Shown piece after piece: positions 51,785 to 63,418 of a DNA stretch of 64,000 nt (its first letter is position 1; each line of letters opens with the position of its first letter). Source of the stretch: Phytophthora colocasiae (lineage: Eukaryota; Oomycota; Peronosporomycetes; Peronosporales; Peronosporaceae). The DNA lies in the NCBI GenBank assembly GCA_018806915.1, contig JAGKQI010000105.1, positions 3,348,001 through 3,412,000 on the forward strand, written 5' to 3'. The notes below the pieces were generated by a model. That model did not search any database. It was not told the origin of the DNA and saw nothing but the letters and a program-made list of their open reading frames with translations. Made by a program: the position numbers and the translations under genes.

Positions 51785-54229
51785 TGGTATTCAGAAACGT
51801 AGTCTAGAATTGCCCATTCATCGTACTGATGTTACAGACATTTTAGTACACTATTTATTAGAGTCAAAAGTACCGTGTCTCTCTTCATTATTAGTTTATA
51901 GAGAACACGGTGTAGAGGCGGTCCCTGTGACGAGCCCTAATCTCAACATCCTCCAACCTGTAAAGTCATCATTATTTTTTACAAAAAAAGCCAAATTTTA
52001 TAATGAAAATTAGATTTTACCTGCATTTTGCAACGCAACACCTCAGCAGTGCAGTTGACGCGCGAGTGCTGGTATCATTGGCAGGGTTCAGCAAAACCCA
52101 AGTCATCATTTCTGAGTGGGTGGGTTTGGTGAAAGTGATGGATGGGTGGGTTTGGGTAATGGAGGTTTTAAGTTCACAGCCACCTGGTCTTCATTCCATT
52201 AATTGGCTAAACTAATTTTAAAAATGATTATTATTTCGAATGGTATTCAGAGTAATCACTGTCAATATCATCTTGATCGTCATAAGAACGATCTTGAAGC
52301 CACCACCAATTTTTATCCGCTTCCCGAAGCCGAGATGGGGGAGGTGGTGGATCTCGAGGGAAGTCTGAGTGCCTGCGTGTTGGATGGATGCCTCGTGTGT
52401 CGATATGTGATGAGATGTACCCGCGACAAATTGGTTACGGCATTGTCGGCAGGCATATGAGTCCACTACGGCCTCCCAGCAAATTGGACATCGATCGTCT
52501 AAGTGCTAGCCTCCAATTCGTTCGCGAGAACACAGACGCCAGCTCTACAATCGTCGAAAAAGCCGCTGCCGTTCTTGTCTCATGTTGCCGTTCCTGTCAG
52601 CACTCGGTTGTTACGCTGACGCCTTCGATTCTCGTAGAATTCCCTGGGATTCTAGCGTCGGAGGCAATTGTTGAACCGACATGCCGCCTAACGGATGCAG
52701 CCTGCTTAAAAGGATGCTGGCAGTTGGGGCGGTTGAAGGCCGTTCCAGTTGTGGCATGGCCTTCAACTGCCCCGTTTGAGAAGTCTAAATTTAAACCCAA
52801 AAAATTCTCGAAATCTTATTACATGTAGTGGGTGGGTGGTCTTTTTAAAATACCCAAAACCCTAAAAACCTTTATTCCAAATCTCGAACCCTGATCATTG
52901 CCTTACGGTCTTGCGCGATATCAGCACGTGTTGGGCAGCCTCGGTCACGTGAGTGTCAGCTGCCCAAAAGAACACAATCTTGATAAGTGGTGCGTTTGAG
53001 CGAGAGAAGAAACACCCTGCGCGCACGCTTTTTTCCGACCTGTATCCGGCTCTATTGCAGTGCCAGTGTTTGCCGTCTTACACCATGGTGACACCACATT
53101 TGTGGCAGTCAAGCTCCAAGCCCTTACTAAAACTAAGTTTAAAAAATAGGTACAGTTATATACAACTGTTATACGTATAATCGGTTGTATACATTTGCGG
53201 GCTCAATTACCCTTGTGCCGCACCCACAGCGAGGTTGTATTCTGTTGCTGGGGTAGCCTTTAGCGCTTGGTAGAAGAACGTTATAGAGAAGGTTAAAAAG
53301 AAGAAGTAAGATTAAAGGGTTTAGGAGCATGTGTGCTCATGAGTTTATTGTATGTATTGCTGAAAACTCAGTGAAGAATCGTCTTCACCAACCATTTCAC
53401 CGAAAGGTAAAACTGTAGTACATAAAATGCACTAAAGTGAGTTTGTCAGATAAGCCCGCAGGAGCCTATCTTTAACAGCCTCCCTGGCTCTCGTCAGGGC
53501 TTCATCGTCGAGTACACGTTTTTGGACTTGTGTATGCAGTATGATCTAGCAGAGTTGAGCAGCTGTCAGACAAGAGCACGAGGATGTCAAGTAGGAAAGT
53601 GATCAGTGCGGGCCTTGCTTCGCCTTCACTCATTGTCATTCTTCTACTTTGCGACTGCGTGACGTTTCGCTTTTTGCTCCCGCTTTGACTGTCAGCATGT
53701 TGGCCCATAGCTCTGTAAATGAAACGCCAGCTCCAGGCAACGTGGTGCGATCATGCAGATCGTGGAAAAGGGTGTGTCTGTCCCTCCTGTGCTCGTGCGC
53801 ATCGTGCATCCAGTTTCCTCAGCAGCATGTGTAACCTCATGTAGCACTGTTATTCCTTCGACTAAAGGTGCTGTGCCCAAGCAACATGGCACTGAGCCGC
53901 ATCAACAACTAGTTGAGTCTGTCGTGGCTGTCAGGCGGAGTAGTCGTAGGGTTGCCATTGAGACTTAAATATATAAAGTAAATTCATATATTTTATACCT
54001 CTCATTTCACATATTATTAATTATTGTATATTTGGTGGCTGTAGTACCAGGGAAACCTCAGTGAGGTTAAACCTATATTGGATGCAGTCAGTAAACCTAT
54101 GATAAGGGAAAACCTCATGCTGCCCTGTGACTCGTTGGTGTCTTCGCCACGCCTGGAACCGGGAACTACATTGGCCCTGTACTGTGAAGTGGTATATATA
54201 TGTACGTGATAATTCTTATATATTTAGTT
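51785..54229. other. Gene-poor stretch with degraded fragments and LTR-like copy 3
   Basis: Minus strand 52230-52480 reads as coding pieces (YACRQCRNQFVAGTSHHIST and, one frame over, PRDPPPPPSRLREADKNWWW ending DSDYSEYHSK at a TAA), from an unknown gene or transposon. A third, weaker copy of the LTR-like segment with AGAAGAAGTAAGATTAAAG is at about 53238-53335. 53980-54230 is AT-rich and probably contains the 3' end of copia B. Nothing else recognised. Confidence 0.35.
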
Positions 54230-57200
54230 TTATGCTAGTTCCGTTATCGATTGCATTCCTAGTTTTCGTCTTAGGCTACGGAACTGATGTTTGTCAAGTG
54301 ACTTAGTAAAGATGTCTGCGACGCTTAATTCATGTCGCTCTACTTTTTCTTGAACAAAATGGTATCGGAAGTCGATGTGTTTCGATCGTCCGTGTAGTTC
54401 CGGGTTGCTAGCAATTTTGATGCAGCTTTGATTATCCTCCAAGATGACAATTGGTTTACTTGTCGCAAACCCAAGCTCTTTCAGTAACAGCTTGAGGAAG
54501 ATTACCTCTGCATGCAATGGCACAGTGCGATGTACTCAGCCTCTGTTGTCGAGAGCACAACCGTATGGTGCTTCCTCGAAAGCCATGAAATCGGATTTGC
54601 TCCGATCATGATGACATACCCACCAACTGACCTTCTAGTGTCAGGGCAGTTAGCATAGTCGGAGTCTGTGTAGGCCGTGAGATGATCAGCTAGGTTACTA
54701 GCATCAACCGACGTCGATCCACCGAGTAGCAAACCGTGGTTAGTTGTACCAGATAAATATTTTAGACCTCTTACTACAGCTTTCCAGTGGTTCACTAAGA
54801 ATTGGCTGACTTCGCGCATGTAGCATGCTAGATCTGGGCGAGTGTCGACCATGAGATACATGAGACGGCCTACTACTTCTCAGTATGGGATGCCTTTCAT
54901 AGCCTCCCTCTCTTCTTGGGTCTGAGGCTCCATGGCTTTTGTAAGCTCGATGCTGCGGTCTGAGGGCGTCGCAATAGAGTACGAAACAAGATGTTTGAAC
55001 TTGTCGAGGACATTTGTAGCGTACGTTTGCTGGTGAATAAAGATTGTTAGGGCTTTACGGTTCGTTCCGTTCAATGGACCAGCCGAGAATATACTTCACC
55101 TTCTCTAAATCTGTCATTGAAAATCTCTGTTTCAGGGCCGATTTAATGCGGCATACGAGTGGGTGCTATGATAAGCAGATCGTCCACATAGACAGCAATG
55201 TAGCATACTTGGCCATCAAAGGTTGCCATAAAGACGCAGCTGTCTTTAATTAATTTGTGAAAGCACAGTGTATAATACCAAATACGAGGTGCTTGTTTAA
55301 GGCCGTAAAGGCTCTTTAGGAGTTTGCAGACAAGATGCTCTTGGCCAGCAGCAGCGAAACCTTCGGGCTGGACCATGTAGATTTCTTCCGAGAGGAAGCC
55401 ATTTAAGAAAGCCGTCTTCACATCCATCTTATGGACCTCGTAGTCTAGTAATGCTGCTATGACCGTAGGACCTCCATCCTGATAACAGGAGAGAAGATAC
55501 CGTTGTAGTCAATGCCATATTGCTGTAGAAAGCCTTTAATAACTAGGCGTGCCTTAAACCGGTCGATTTCACCCGAGCCTGTGTACTTCACAACGAAGAC
55601 CCACCGGTTTTGGAGAACACGGCAGCCTTTAGTGGGTGAAACTAGGATCGTGAGTGACGCAAATTCAGATTCCACAGCAATTCGCCATTGTCTAGCATAA
55701 GACGATTTCATGGCTGATTTGTAGGACTTAGGCTCAGGCACATACCGAATAGCAAGCAGACTAAGAGTTTGAGTTGTACGTTCATCGTTTTCTCGAGTAT
55801 CCTCCTCTGGCTTCCTCGTATCGAGGACGTTTAGCAGGGGACTGTGGAGGGGTTGAAGACGTTCCCGTTACAAAGAGTAGATGATTTCGCCTCGGTCATT
55901 AGCATCAGTGGCATTGCTCAGCAGAGCCGGCGTCACTGCAGGTGTTATAAGGGGTGGGACGGCATGTCCGACCTTCGGGGGACGGCTTGATCCGACCCTT
56001 GGGGATTGGCTGGTTTGAATATTGGACGTGGGACTATCACCAGACAGAGAAGTATCAACCAGATGAGTAGGTAGCGGCAATGGATCGGGTGTGTCGTCGA
56101 CATCCTCAAGAGTTGGAAAGCTGTCTTCCTGAAAGACGACGTCACGGCTGTAAACAGTGTGCAATACCTGAAGGTGTTTGGGTGTGCTGCATACGCGCAC
56201 ATCAATGACATCTACAGGGATAAGCTAGATGCACGAGCAAAGCTATGTCTATATCTAGGCATTCCTAGTCACAAAAAGGGGTATCGCGTCATGGATGTTT
56301 CGACGAAGGTCTTTGTACCATAGCTCATAGGGACTGCAAGTGTAGGTGTTCTCACTCGGTGTATGTTAAGTAGTGTAGTCACGTGACTGACACATTCTGC
56401 CCAGAGCGGTTTGGGCAGTTGGCATCAAGTAGGAGGGCACGTACACGTTCCATAATCGTGCGCATGCGCCGCTCAACGACACCGTTTTGCTGTGGTGTGT
56501 AAGCGTTCGTAAATTGCGCATGAGTTCCGTATCGTTTAAAGACAATGCGGCCTAGCTTCTCGTACTCCTTTGCATTATCAGCTTGAAGGGCCTGAACATC
56601 CAAGTCCGGGGTAGGACCAGGATATTCTAGGGTGTGCAGATCAGAGCGGAAGATGTTTAAGGCTTTCATTCGGAAGTCTCCGTAGCAAGAGTAAAGTTGG
56701 CTCCGAGTCTTAATAGGGTACGCAAACATGTATCGCGTAAAGTCATCAATGAAGACGACAAAGTAGCGACAACCGCTGAGACTAAAAACGGGTAATTGTC
56801 CACAGGTATCAGAATGTACTTTGTGCAACGGCATTGAAGCACGTTCAACACGTCTATTGGAGGGAAATGCAGCGCGGTGTGACTTCGCGTAAGTACATGC
56901 AGAGCAAAAGAAATTGTCTGTAGGAACTCTGGTGTTGGCATCAAGTCCGTGGAGGGCTTGGTCCTGAGTGAGCGCCTGTAAGACACGAATATTAGGATGA
57001 CCGAGTCTTTTGTGCAAGAGCATAATAGCAGTGGACTTACCAGACGTAGCCACGTGGGCTTCTTGCTTCTGGATCGGCGTGGCCGTAAACTGGTACAGCT
57101 TCGCAGTGGTTGACTTCTTCGCCTTGAGGTTGAAATGGTCGGTCTGAACCGTGCACACGGCTCGCTGGAACGTGAAACGGAAGTCGTGTTCCACAGTGGC

Positions 57201-57276
57201 AGCAACTGACAGCAGGTTGTAGTGAAGCTGTGGTGCGTAAAGTACGTCACGCAACGTCAGCTGTTGCTGACCTCCC
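54230..57276 (-). pseudogene. Copia retrotransposon B, 3' part (integrase, RT, RNase H)
   Basis: From the Harbinger border leftwards: TLRDVLYAPQLHYNLLSVAA; GAG-pre-integrase HKRLGHPNIRVLQALTQDQA; integrase core HSDTCGQLPVFSLSGCRYF, VVFIDDFTRYMFAYPIKTRS, ADNAKEYEKLG and TPQQNGVVERRMRTIMERVR; RT with RLVIKGFLQQYGIDYNGIFS, MDVKTAFLNGFLSEEIYMVQ and YIAVYVDDLLIIAP; RNase H with AYTDSDYANCPDTRRSVGGY, VVLSTTEAEYIALCHCMQ and KHIDFRYHFVQEKVERHELS; end near TELA, stop 54230. All catalytic motifs are present, but stops and shifts occur near 56380, 55870, 55440, 54880 and 54505. Confidence 0.82.
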
Positions 57277-57683
57277 TTAGGCCCTTTCTCAACCGGGCGC
57301 ATGCGGCCGCATGCATCCAACGGACGCTTGTGATTGGCTATTACAAGGGCGGACGCATGCGTCCCAATGCGTCGAGAGGATAGAAAAAGGGCGCCGTGCG
57401 TCGAATACCACGCCTGCGTTCCAGAGTACGCATAGGATCTAGGGGACGCATTTCGAGGAGCAGCCAATAAAAACGATTTTGTAGCAATCCATCTCGATCT
57501 AACCAGACCACTTCTTATTCCTTCATTTGTGTGATCTCGCGAATGCAGCCTCGTGACGAAGAGGATGAGTTTATGGCAGTTGTTGTGCCGTTGCTACTGG
57601 TGGCTAGCCAAGTTGACGATGAAGGGTGTCCTCAGCTTGTTGTTTGAAAGCGACTAGATTGGGATTCTAATGCTCACCGTTTA

Positions 57684-59202
57684 TTGCTCGAAGGCGAATT
57701 TAAACAGTTTTACCGGATGAGCTACGCTGCTTTTGAGCGTCTACTGTCGTTTGTGGGGGCTACTCTGGCCATAGATCCGATACAGTCTGTTCGTCGTGCT
57801 CTAGGAGAACCACCGGCTTCTCCGGCTAACATGCTGCAGACGTGCATTTGTTGGTTGGCAGGTGGAAGCTACCACCACATTCGAGTTATTACTGGGACAA
57901 GTAGGGCGGGCTTCTACAGAATTGTGCATGCCGTTATCCGGGCCATCGATGGCTGTGACCAGCTAGCGTTGGTTTTTCCAACAACGGCAGACGAAATGTG
58001 CTGCGGGGCTGCGTAGGTGTGCACGGCACAGAGGAAGTTTAGTTGACTCGTAGAGTACTGCTTGCAAGGCACTAGCCTTCGGTTCTATACAAGAACCAAG
58101 TAGTCCACTAAATACGGGACTCCCACAATCAGTGTCCCTATAATAAAGGAACTAACACTAATTATGTAAAATGCAAACTGATTTTTATTTACTTTATTGC
58201 CCTAATCCTAAATGTAACGGATTTAGTATCTAACATACTAAATCCTAATCAAATGTAATGTGTGGCTCTGAGCTAACTGCCATCAAATGGCTACATATGT
58301 GACGTGTGAGATACGCTGTGTCATACACAGATATGTGACGTGTGATAGTCGGTGTATACCACACCAACTGTAGCCAAGGCGCGCAGCGCCGTGTAACCCC
58401 GTTACAAAATGGAGTATACTGCGTCAGGTACGATCGTTAAGCACGGGTGGGGCGGTCGTTGGGTGTATCGGGGCTATCGTTGTGCCCGATTCGTGTCCCC
58501 CGACGACGAGATTGCGGTCGTGTTGTAGCCTTTTCTTCCGGCCATTATCAGCGCTACGGGCTGAACGTGCAGGCTTGTTGTGATTACCGGTCCAGATTTA
58601 CGGCGATGGCGTGTCATGCACCCGGTGAACGAAATGACTCAGTCGCGTTTGCGCAGTGGTCCCTCAGCAAGATCCTCTCAGACATCCATGGGCCATATTT
58701 TGTTGTGGCTGATAACGAATACCCTCAGACGAGAGTTGTATTGACTCCATTTAACAGGGCGCAACTTCGTAAAAGACCTGACCGAGACAACTTCAACTTC
58801 TTCTTAAGTCAACTACGCATTCGCATTGAAATGGCCTTTGGCCTTCTAGTCAACAAATGGAGGATTTTCAAGCGGCCGATGTGTATGCGACTTTCAAATT
58901 GCCCTCATATCATCCACGCTTGTATGCGTTTGCATAATTTCTGTATTGACCAATATGCGCTGGAGTCGCCTGCTAGTGCGAAAAAGACGATAAAGGAAAT
59001 GCGACACGAGGTGCGTGTCTGGAATGAGAGCAGCGATCTCTCTTATACCGATACGCACTTTGAAATTGACGCTGGTGAATGTGTCGAGCTGATGAATGAG
59101 ATATCTCGCGTTGTTATCATGGAGCGTATTGAAGCAATGAATCTGCATCGCCCTGCTCATAACATTGCTCGTAGAAACGAACTGATTGCGAAGTCTATCT
59201 AA
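57684..59202 (+). pseudogene. PIF/Harbinger transposase (HARBI1-like), broken
   Basis: Part 1, 57684-58016, gives the N-terminal domain (FKQFYRMSYAAFERLLSFVG, NMLQTCICWLAGGSYHHIRV, TSRAGFYRIVHAVIRAI). Part 2, 58447-59202, gives the DDE_Tnp_4 core: HYQRYGLNVQACCDYRSRFT, VVADNEYPQTRVVL (catalytic Asp), RPDRDNFNFFLSQLRIRIEM AFGLL (the second/third acidic and 'E-AFG' motif), and HIIHACMRLHNFCIDQ. The first Asp region (GC--G----) is lost where an LTR-like insertion of ~0.39 kb interrupts the gene and the frame is shifted near 58440. Confidence 0.75.
58018..58406. mobile_element. LTR-like insertion in the Harbinger transposase
   Basis: 389 bp beginning TGTGCACGGCAC and ending GTGTAACCCCGTTACA, with no coding sequence, interrupt the transposase. 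The TG...CA ends, the terminal CCCCGTTACA and the stop-rich interior suggest a solo LTR of a Gypsy-type element. No 5-bp target duplication was found (GTAGG left, AAATG right), so borders may be off or eroded. Confidence 0.4.
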
Positions 59203-59477
59203 AATTTCAATCGGCTATTAAAGAATGCATCAATACTGCTTCGTTGCCTTACAACTCTGTTGATCGAAGCCGTTCTATCACTTTTCTGCGTTCGTCTAGC
59301 AAACTCTGTTGGTCTTCCTCTAGAATTTGTAGTTCAGTATTGTTGCTGCTCTCCTTTTTTCTTATCTATCTCCGCTTGTTGTCGACGTAATTCTGCCAAT
59401 AGCTATAGTAGCTTTCCTCGGCGCTGCAGGTTATCATGGGTCTGAAAGCGGCTACCTTCTTCTCGTCGATCTGTAAC

Positions 59478-60752
59478 TTATGTCTTGAATGCAGCGACCA
59501 TGCTTTCGAGTGCCTCGGGCTTGCGTTTGTTAGGGGTGACAGTACCTGTAAGTAAGGACGATGATGCTACTGAGTTCATAGTCAGTGTGTCTAACTCGTC
59601 TTCAGGTTTGAGCCCACCCTTGACAAACGTTGTCAAGTTAGGCTTCTGCTGTGCACGCAAACAGCTAAGTGGGAGAAAGAAAAATAAAGTTTCAAAACTA
59701 ACTGTATGTACTTACTTCTTGAAGCCACTTCCGCAAGTAGAGAACATCGCCGCGCCCATGGACAAACTTCCGGAACTCGTTCTCGTTCTGTCCGGACGTC
59801 GAAAACCGGGTTTGCGCAATAAGATAGTTCTTGTTGAGCTCTTTCTACATAGCAAAGAGCTTCTTAGTCGTATGATCCTTTCTAGCCTTTCCTGGATTGA
59901 TCCCAGCGAAGAAATCATCGTCGTTGAACTCGAGCTTGTTGCGCTCGTGCTCAACATCACACTCTTCTACGAATGCAGGGCGAACGTCATGCCAACTTAC
60001 TCTTCTCGTTAATTGCAGTGTTATCCAGCTCTTCGCGCGTAGCTGTATCACCTGAGTGAAAGTATTAGTAGGAAAACAGGACACAAACCGTAAGACATGG
60101 GCGCACCAAACCGCATAGCAAACTCATCACTAAAGAGAACATTCACCAAGCGAAACATGCAATGCTTGGTTCGAACTGATTTTCCCTCTACTGTGATCTC
60201 CTCAACCGTGTCACCAGGAACTTTAGCTGCAAAGGTTGCCTTTTTGAGGCATCATGACGCTTCAAAGCTTCAATTCGTTGGTCCTTGTTCATTCCCGAAG
60301 GCTGTCGCAGTTTCCTGCGTACACTCCTTACGGATCTCGTCTACCGACCAAACCTCGTACGGAAGCACTGGATCGTGCTTCTTCTTGGTCTTATTAGTTG
60401 GCGTGCTTGTCCTCTTAGTCGCTCTCCTTGCGCCAGAACTCGACATGATCACGCTCTCTACGGAGCTGTCCGAATCTACATTCGGCCCTTCCTGTGGAGG
60501 GGCTCTCGACAAGATGCTGCTAGATCTGTTCGTAGGACAACGAGGAGGAGGATGGAAGTCTGGAAAATATTACTGCATCACCTGCCCCTGCCCAACGGAG
60601 GCTGCGGGAACAGGCAGTGCCATTTCGTGCAGTACAGATTGATTCGGTCTCAACCAAGCGCTCAACGGAGGCGACGCTTGCAGGACCAACTGCGCTTCTT
60701 CTACATCCCCGCGCTGTGAAGGGATATATGTTAAGTTGTCTTGCGAGTCCAT
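59478..60752 (-). CDS. Second (accessory) gene of the Harbinger element
   Basis: Several minus-strand frames form one protein with probable introns: MDSQDNLTYIPSQRGDVEEA (60752 down), SGARRATKRTSTPTNKTKKK and VLPYEVWSVDEIRKECTQET (60512-60270), FAAKVPGDTVEEITVEGKSV RTKHCMFRLVNVLFSDEFA (about 60250-60110), KLAWHDVRPAFVEECDVEHE and FFAGINPGKARKDHTTKKLF (60000-59845), NEFRKFVHGRGDVLYLRKWL (to 59715), then FVKGGLKPEDELDTLTMNSV (59660-59478). PIF/Harbinger elements need such a second protein, usually Myb/SANT-like, for nuclear import and end binding; I cannot see a clear Myb repeat. Exon limits are approximate. Confidence 0.45.
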
Positions 60753-60880
60753 TGCCTACAGCGCACTGCGGTTAGCTGCGGCGAACTAGAACAATATGCA
60801 TCCCCCTCCCTTACCTCGAGTTTTGTTTGGCTTCAACAACTGCGAAATGAGGTTGTGTGTCTAAATCCGACGCATGAACC

Positions 60881-60957
60881 ATTCTCAACCGGGCGCATGC
60901 GGCCGCATGGTGCAAAAATATGCGATGCGCTGCGGCCGCATGCGCCCGGTTGAGAAT
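60881..60957. repeat. Fold-back of the Harbinger terminal repeat
   Basis: 27-bp arms 60881-60907 and 60931-60957 are perfectly complementary around a 23-nt loop. The right arm is the element's own terminal repeat; the left arm is an extra inverted copy of it. Confidence 0.8.
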
Positions 60958-60965
60958 AGGCCTTA

Positions 60966-63320
60966 GAATCGGTCGCCTGAAGGACGACATCACCTGTGCC
61001 TTCAATGGGTATCCCAGATTTCCCACCGACCGTAATTGTGCCAGTAGCAGGAGTCTTCGAAACGAACCACTCGGCATGCTGGGTGACGTGGCTAGTGCAG
61101 CCCGAGTCGACCGTCCAGCTGGAGTCGAAGGTGGTTGATGCTTGAGCCGTTAGGCTGATAGCGGGCGGAACAGGCTTCACCACTGGCACGACAGCGATGC
61201 GTGCTTCTTCACGGCGGGACTGATCGTATCCACCTTCATCACGACGAGATTGCTGATTTCCCTTGCTATTGTGGACAAATGTCACCACGCATTTGTGAAG
61301 AGCACCTTCCGTTGGAAGAATTTCGCGTATCCGTAGTAATTGACCTCACTGGTGACAGTGACGCGGACATCAGTCAATCGGAGATTACAGCAGACCTTGA
61401 AGTTGAAGATCGGTGACTTTCGAAGATTGCAATGGGAGAAATGACACGGCGCCAGACAAACAAAGACACAGTGGACCAGAGAGGCTGGGCGACATGGACA
61501 CAAGACAATGGACGGCTCGGAAGACACCGAAGGAGCCGCCGAGGGAGGATCCTGACGATGGCAGGCACTATACTTAGGATAGGGTGTAGTGATAGTGGGG
61601 GCTACGGTAGCTAGGAGAGCTCTTCAACGTGCGGCTGGCCGTCGGATCTCAGTTCCGATTCTGCGCGATTGTGGAGAGTTAAGGGACTTTGGAAATACAC
61701 GCGTGGAGAGTTCGGCTCCACCCAACTACAGTAGAAGGTCATTAAGGGAGTGGCCACGTTCTGTGACACACAGGTCGGCGTGGACCCTTTGGTAATCGTT
61801 CGGAGGCGCAGAAATCTGAGGTGCGACGATGGAGCAACATGGGTAGTGTGGCGGGGACCGTGGTTAGCAACCACGTAGTTGTGGCGCTTATCGATAGTGT
61901 CTTGACTGTACGTACTTACCTGGAACACATGAAGGGTGGTGCAAACTACATATTGTATATTGTATCGGGTTTATCGTGAGGACAAAATGTGGACTTCCCG
62001 AGTCTGCAGTTGCTATAAAACGCCTTCTCCCTAGTCGTCTCTGCTGGGCAGCGTCTTCCTGGGTCCTCCTGTTGACATGTGACTCCTAGTTCCAGCTCGT
62101 GTGACCCCAAGCGCCCTTCGAGTTGGAAATTTGAGCGTGTTAGAGAATTAGTGCCGACACTATTGTTGTCGCTGTTGTTGCCACCCCGACCGCCGTTGGT
62201 CCGACCTCGACCGCCTGTCTTCCAGGATCCACGTCCACGACCGGAGTTGTTCCCACGTCGTTCGTAGGGGTGGGACCGGTTAGAGTTCCCATCGCGGAAT
62301 TCAAAATTCGCAGACAGGACAGTTCCTGCCCACAGTACCATCACGAAGGTCTTTTTGCAGCCCTCGACATTGCCGAAAATCATGGCGAGGCATCTGACAG
62401 TAGCTGCTGATCTGGCTGTCGATCTCCGTACGTACCGGGGCTTGGGCTGGAGCAATGAGAGCTCGCTCTCCCATGGTAGTACGGCTTTCAGTGGTACCCT
62501 TCGCCAGAGTGTAACGCGTCTCAGCCTCCATTTTGCGGAACTTGTCCTCGATGCTCGTTCGTCATACGGGATATACTTCTGTTACCTTTCCGAATGCGCA
62601 GGTCGTCCTACCAGGACGCTGGCATAGAGTGGAACAGGTAGACAGACTTTTGTCCGTCAGTGAGGACCGATTTGGTCGCCTGGAACGCACCTCGTCTTCG
62701 AGGATGAGAAAGAACTCGTTCACGTCGCTCCTTTCCTCGCACTTGGTTTCCATGAGGAAGTGCAGAATATAGTACAGGTCGCCGTGGAACGCGGCACCCT
62801 CGTACTTCTTGCAGATGGCTTGGAAGATGTCGTAGGCCGTGGTGAGGGTGTTGACCAGACGTATGTGCGTGTCATCCATCGCCTTCATCAGGAATGACTT
62901 GGTTTGCGCCTCTATGCGGCGGAGGCGGCGGGAAGACAGTGGCTCGCGCTTTTCTTTAGCAGCCCGACGCTGCGACTTGCGCTGCGAAACAGGCGTACCG
63001 GGGAGGGTGGCTTGGGCTTCACGCTGGTCTTGGCATCGTCATCACCGCCGGATGCGTCTTCGCCAGAGCTTGGCTCGTAGTCGACGGCTTGCGAGTCATA
63101 ATCAGCTGGCGAGGAGACCGTAGCGACGCCTTCGGCAGAGTCGGACATCTCGCTGTCGGACGAATCTTCGTCATCGTCGTCACTGCTTAACCCGTCGTAG
63201 TCCTTCTTCGTGACGAACCCGAGCAGGTGCTTGCCATAAAGTGATGCTGTCACTCGGGCCTTCCACACGTCGAAGTTCCTTGAGCCGGAAATCCGGGGGA
63301 AGTCGTCACTTGAGGCTCGG
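60966..63320 (-). pseudogene. Copia retrotransposon B, 5' part (Gag, zinc knuckle, protease)
   Basis: Minus strand: Gag start SGSRNFDVWKARVTASLYGK HLLGFV near 63290, an acidic/serine tract (SSDDDDEDSSDSEMSDSAEG), DTHIRLVNTLTTAYDIFQAI with YILHFLMETKCEERSDVNEF (62888-62562), a cysteine/histidine knuckle-like YCQMPRHDFRQCRGLQKDL (62390-62320), the Arg/Gly-rich stretch ERRGNNSGRGRGSWKTGGRG (62280-62180), and after a ~0.65-kb non-coding gap the protease WTVDSGCTSHVTQHAEWFVS with IEGTGDVVLQATDSK up to the Harbinger border at 60966. Several shifts break the frame. Order and motifs are those of Ty1/copia Gag-Pol. Confidence 0.75.
61289..61945. other. Non-coding insertion-like gap within copia B
   Basis: Between the Gag Arg/Gly-rich region and the protease, about 0.65 kb has no Gag similarity and no gene. 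It contains a GTAAGTACGT donor-like site (minus strand, ~61921). It may be another LTR or MITE insertion; ends were not defined. Confidence 0.35.
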
Positions 63321-63337
63321 TTGGGCTCATAACCTAC
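63321..63337 (-). other. Copia B primer-binding site, half-tRNA-iMet type
   Basis: GTAGGTTATGAGCCCAA lies immediately after an LTR end (...CGTTGTGCA) and just before Gag. It resembles the internal (anticodon-stem) complement of initiator tRNA-Met used by Drosophila copia (GGTTATGGGCCC, from memory), in place of the usual TGG-starting 3'-end complement. Confidence 0.5.
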
Positions 63338-63418
63338 TGCACAACGTCCGAGCTGGTCTTTCCAGGGTCGATAACGGCTACACACGTCAAATAGAATGGA
63401 CATACACGTTAGATTCAA

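Larger units (their letters stand above)
57277..60965. mobile_element. PIF/Harbinger element inserted in copia B
   Basis: TTA at 57277-57279 and 60963-60965 is the 3-bp target duplication typical of PIF/Harbinger. The element (57280-60962) ends GGCCCTTTCTCAACCGGGCG on the left and, inverted, GGC-CTATTCTCAACCGGGCG on the right. It contains a transposase gene on the plus strand and the usual second gene on the minus strand, converging. Removing the element and one TTA rejoins the copia frame (ATDSK|GGQQQLTL). The right end carries an extra inverted copy of the terminal repeat. Confidence 0.85.

Noticed and set aside
61611..61928. Minus-strand ORF of 105 codons inside copia B
   Set aside because: No Gag-Pol similarity and no motif; part of the non-coding gap.
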